This document shows, piece by piece, positions 39,501 through 40,760 of a DNA stretch of 40,760 nucleotides. Source of the DNA: a virus; IMG/VR virus record IMGVR_UViG_3300045051_001512, positions 1-40,760 of that record; one strand, written 5' to 3'. Under the pieces are notes generated by a model that worked only from the letters and a program-made list of their open reading frames with translations, was not told the DNA's origin and ran no database searches. A program made the position numbers and the translations under genes. The first letter of the stretch is position 1; every line of letters begins with the position of its first letter.

Positions 39501-40760
39501 ATGAGTAACCCGCATCCCAATGTCAGTCTGTTTGAGCGTAAGGGCCGTCGAGGCATCTACGGACGCGTCAACTTCAACGGCGAGAGCTGGGAAGTGAAGG
39601 CCGGTGATGACCAGAAGACGGCCACGCGGACGGCGCTACTGATCAGCCAAGATCTCGAGCTGGTGCGGCGCGGGCTCAAGTCGTTGGCGGACGTGCGGGG
39701 GGATACGAAGAAGGTGTCGCCAGTGAGTCTGCTCCAGGAGCAGTTTGAGCGTAGCCTGATCGACGCGGGGGTAAGCGAGTTTCACAGGCTGACGGTGAAG
39801 CAGCGGGTGCGGGACCTGTTTGAAGCTGCGGGGATTGAGCGACTGTCGGGCGACTATGGCAGGAAAGTGCTTGGGGCGTTGGTCAGGATGCGGGACCAGG
39901 GGGCGGCGGCACAGACCCTGAAGCACTACCGGCAGGCTGTCCGGCAATTTGAGAACTGGATGGTCCAGCGAGGCCATGTGACACAGAAGCTCATCCACAA
40001 GGCCACCGGTGAGATGAGGATCAACGTGGCGGCCGACCGCAGGCACCGCCGGCGGGCGTGGACCGAGGTTGAGCTGAGGAAGCTGTTGACCTATCTGCGG
40101 AACGACCAGCTGAGGGTGGAGAAGGCCAGAGCGGAGGGGCGCCATGGGGTAAAGGGTCAGCAGATGACACCTGGGGATCGGGCGTTGTTGTATGAGTTTG
40201 CGATTGCCACGATGCTGCGGGCGGGAGAGATCAGGTCACTGACGGCAGCCAGCTTCAAGCTGGACGGCAAGCAACCGCATGTGGTGCTCAAGGCTCAGGA
40301 CGAAAAGGCACGTCGGGGAGCCCGGCAGCCCATTCCATCGGCGCTGGTGCCGAGGCTCAAGGAGCTGGTGGCACGATCGACCGGCCGGGTCTTCCAGTGG
40401 ATGGGCGAAGTGCCGGCCAAGATGCTCAAGCCCGATCTGATCGCGGCCGGCATCCTCTACAAGACCGACGAGGGGGTGCTGGACTTCCACAGCTTCCGGC
40501 ACAGCGGCGGGGCCCACCTGGTGAGGGCAGGCGTGAATGTGAAAGTGGTGCAGTTCCTCATGCGGCACAAGTCGATCAATCTGACCTTGGACACCTACGG
40601 GCACCTGATGCCGGGAGATGAGCTCAATGCGACGGAAATCGGGTACGGTTGGGTTGGAATCTGTTCACCGTTTTGTTCACAGGTTCAGGGTCAAAAAATG
40701 GGATTTACTGAGACACAAGGGAACACCGAAACGGAGGTATCGCACGGCGATGGAATCTGA
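39501..40760 (+). CDS. int: Tyrosine recombinase (phage integrase)
   Basis: A 419-residue integrase, complete and ending exactly at the window end. The catalytic domain has Arg240 (MLRAGEIRSL), a lysine in the KAQDEKARRG beta hairpin, His330xxArg333 (HSFRHSGG), His356 (MRHKSINLTLDTYGHL) and Tyr366 as nucleophile. The N-terminal part contains an arm-binding region and a SAM-like core-binding domain (about 75-165). The C-terminal tail of about 45 residues after Tyr366 is Gly/Thr/Glu-rich and unusual. It would join attP to a host att site outside the window; the excisionase lies upstream. Confidence 0.92.
   Translation: MSNPHPNVSLFERKGRRGIYGRVNFNGESWEVKAGDDQKTATRTALLISQDLELVRRGLKSLADVRGDTKKVSPVSLLQEQFERSLIDAGVSEFHRLTVKQRVRDLFEAAGIERLSGDYGRKVLGALVRMRDQGAAAQTLKHYRQAVRQFENWMVQRGHVTQKLIHKATGEMRINVAADRRHRRRAWTEVELRKLLTYLRNDQLRVEKARAEGRHGVKGQQMTPGDRALLYEFAIATMLRAGEIRSLTAASFKLDGKQPHVVLKAQDEKARRGARQPIPSALVPRLKELVARSTGRVFQWMGEVPAKMLKPDLIAAGILYKTDEGVLDFHSFRHSGGAHLVRAGVNVKVVQFLMRHKSINLTLDTYGHLMPGDELNATEIGYGWVGICSPFCSQVQGQKMGFTETQGNTETEVSHGDGI

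Noticed and set aside
1-40760. CRISPR arrays, tRNA genes, insertion sequences
   Set aside because: No regularly spaced repeats with unique spacers, no cloverleaf with a T-arm GTTCRA and no transposase gene were seen by eye.

Overview
The window reads as one temperate tailed-phage (prophage) genome with siphovirus-type tail genes, in GC-rich DNA (about 65% by eye). Nearly all genes are on the + strand, tightly packed and mostly preceded by GGAGG/AAGGA ribosome sites. A lipobox protein suggests a host with a Gram-negative-type envelope. The gene families and the Cys/Gly-rich tail-end proteins make a planctomycete-like host plausible, but the sequence alone does not prove this. No tRNA, rRNA, CRISPR array or insertion sequence was seen. 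The window starts on a start codon and ends on the stop codon of the integrase, so attachment sites are not visible.

Layout. 1-4534: a J-domain protein, a winged-helix replication organiser, a ParB-like protein, an ABC-ATPase/GNAT fusion, and a probable small terminase. 4594-8832: the large terminase, a hypothetical protein, four tandem 10-bp repeats, a small HTH protein, and two membrane proteins that look like lysis or envelope factors. 8843-18568: a large beta-propeller/lectin fibre-type protein, the lambda-type portal, a fused prohead protease-major capsid protein with an internal start, a decoration protein between two strong hairpins, the head-tail joining proteins, the tail tube, and a tail-assembly chaperone pair probably joined by a -1 frameshift. 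18575-25337: tail completion, tape measure, distal tail and tail-tip proteins, the last two very Cys-rich, ending in a clear terminator.

25414-36658 is the accessory part. It holds an amidoligase / HEXXH protein / class II glutamine amidotransferase cassette under its own promoter. Next come a visibly AT-richer minus-strand pair (soluble protein plus three-TM protein, a candidate defence or superinfection-exclusion system), a zinc-ribbon protein and a Bet/RecT annealing protein. These are followed by an XRE-ImmA/IrrE regulator with an unknown partner, a minus-strand operon (RHH, PH-domain and DUF4236 proteins), an AraC-type HTH protein, and a roughly 400-nt non-coding stretch full of nested stem-loops. 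Several accessory genes have sigma70-like promoters whose -10 box lies only 6-9 nt before the ATG, so their mRNAs are predicted to be leaderless. Three of these promoters share a CAACAT/TGTTG-type dyad at the -35 box.

36659-40760: small proteins, an ASCH-domain protein, an RdgC-like recombination protein, an AlpA-type excisionase/regulator and a complete tyrosine integrase. Together the genes provide integration and excision (Int/AlpA), recombination (Bet, RdgC), replication, packaging, capsid and tail building, plus a set of cargo genes probably expressed from the prophage. No endolysin could be recognised.
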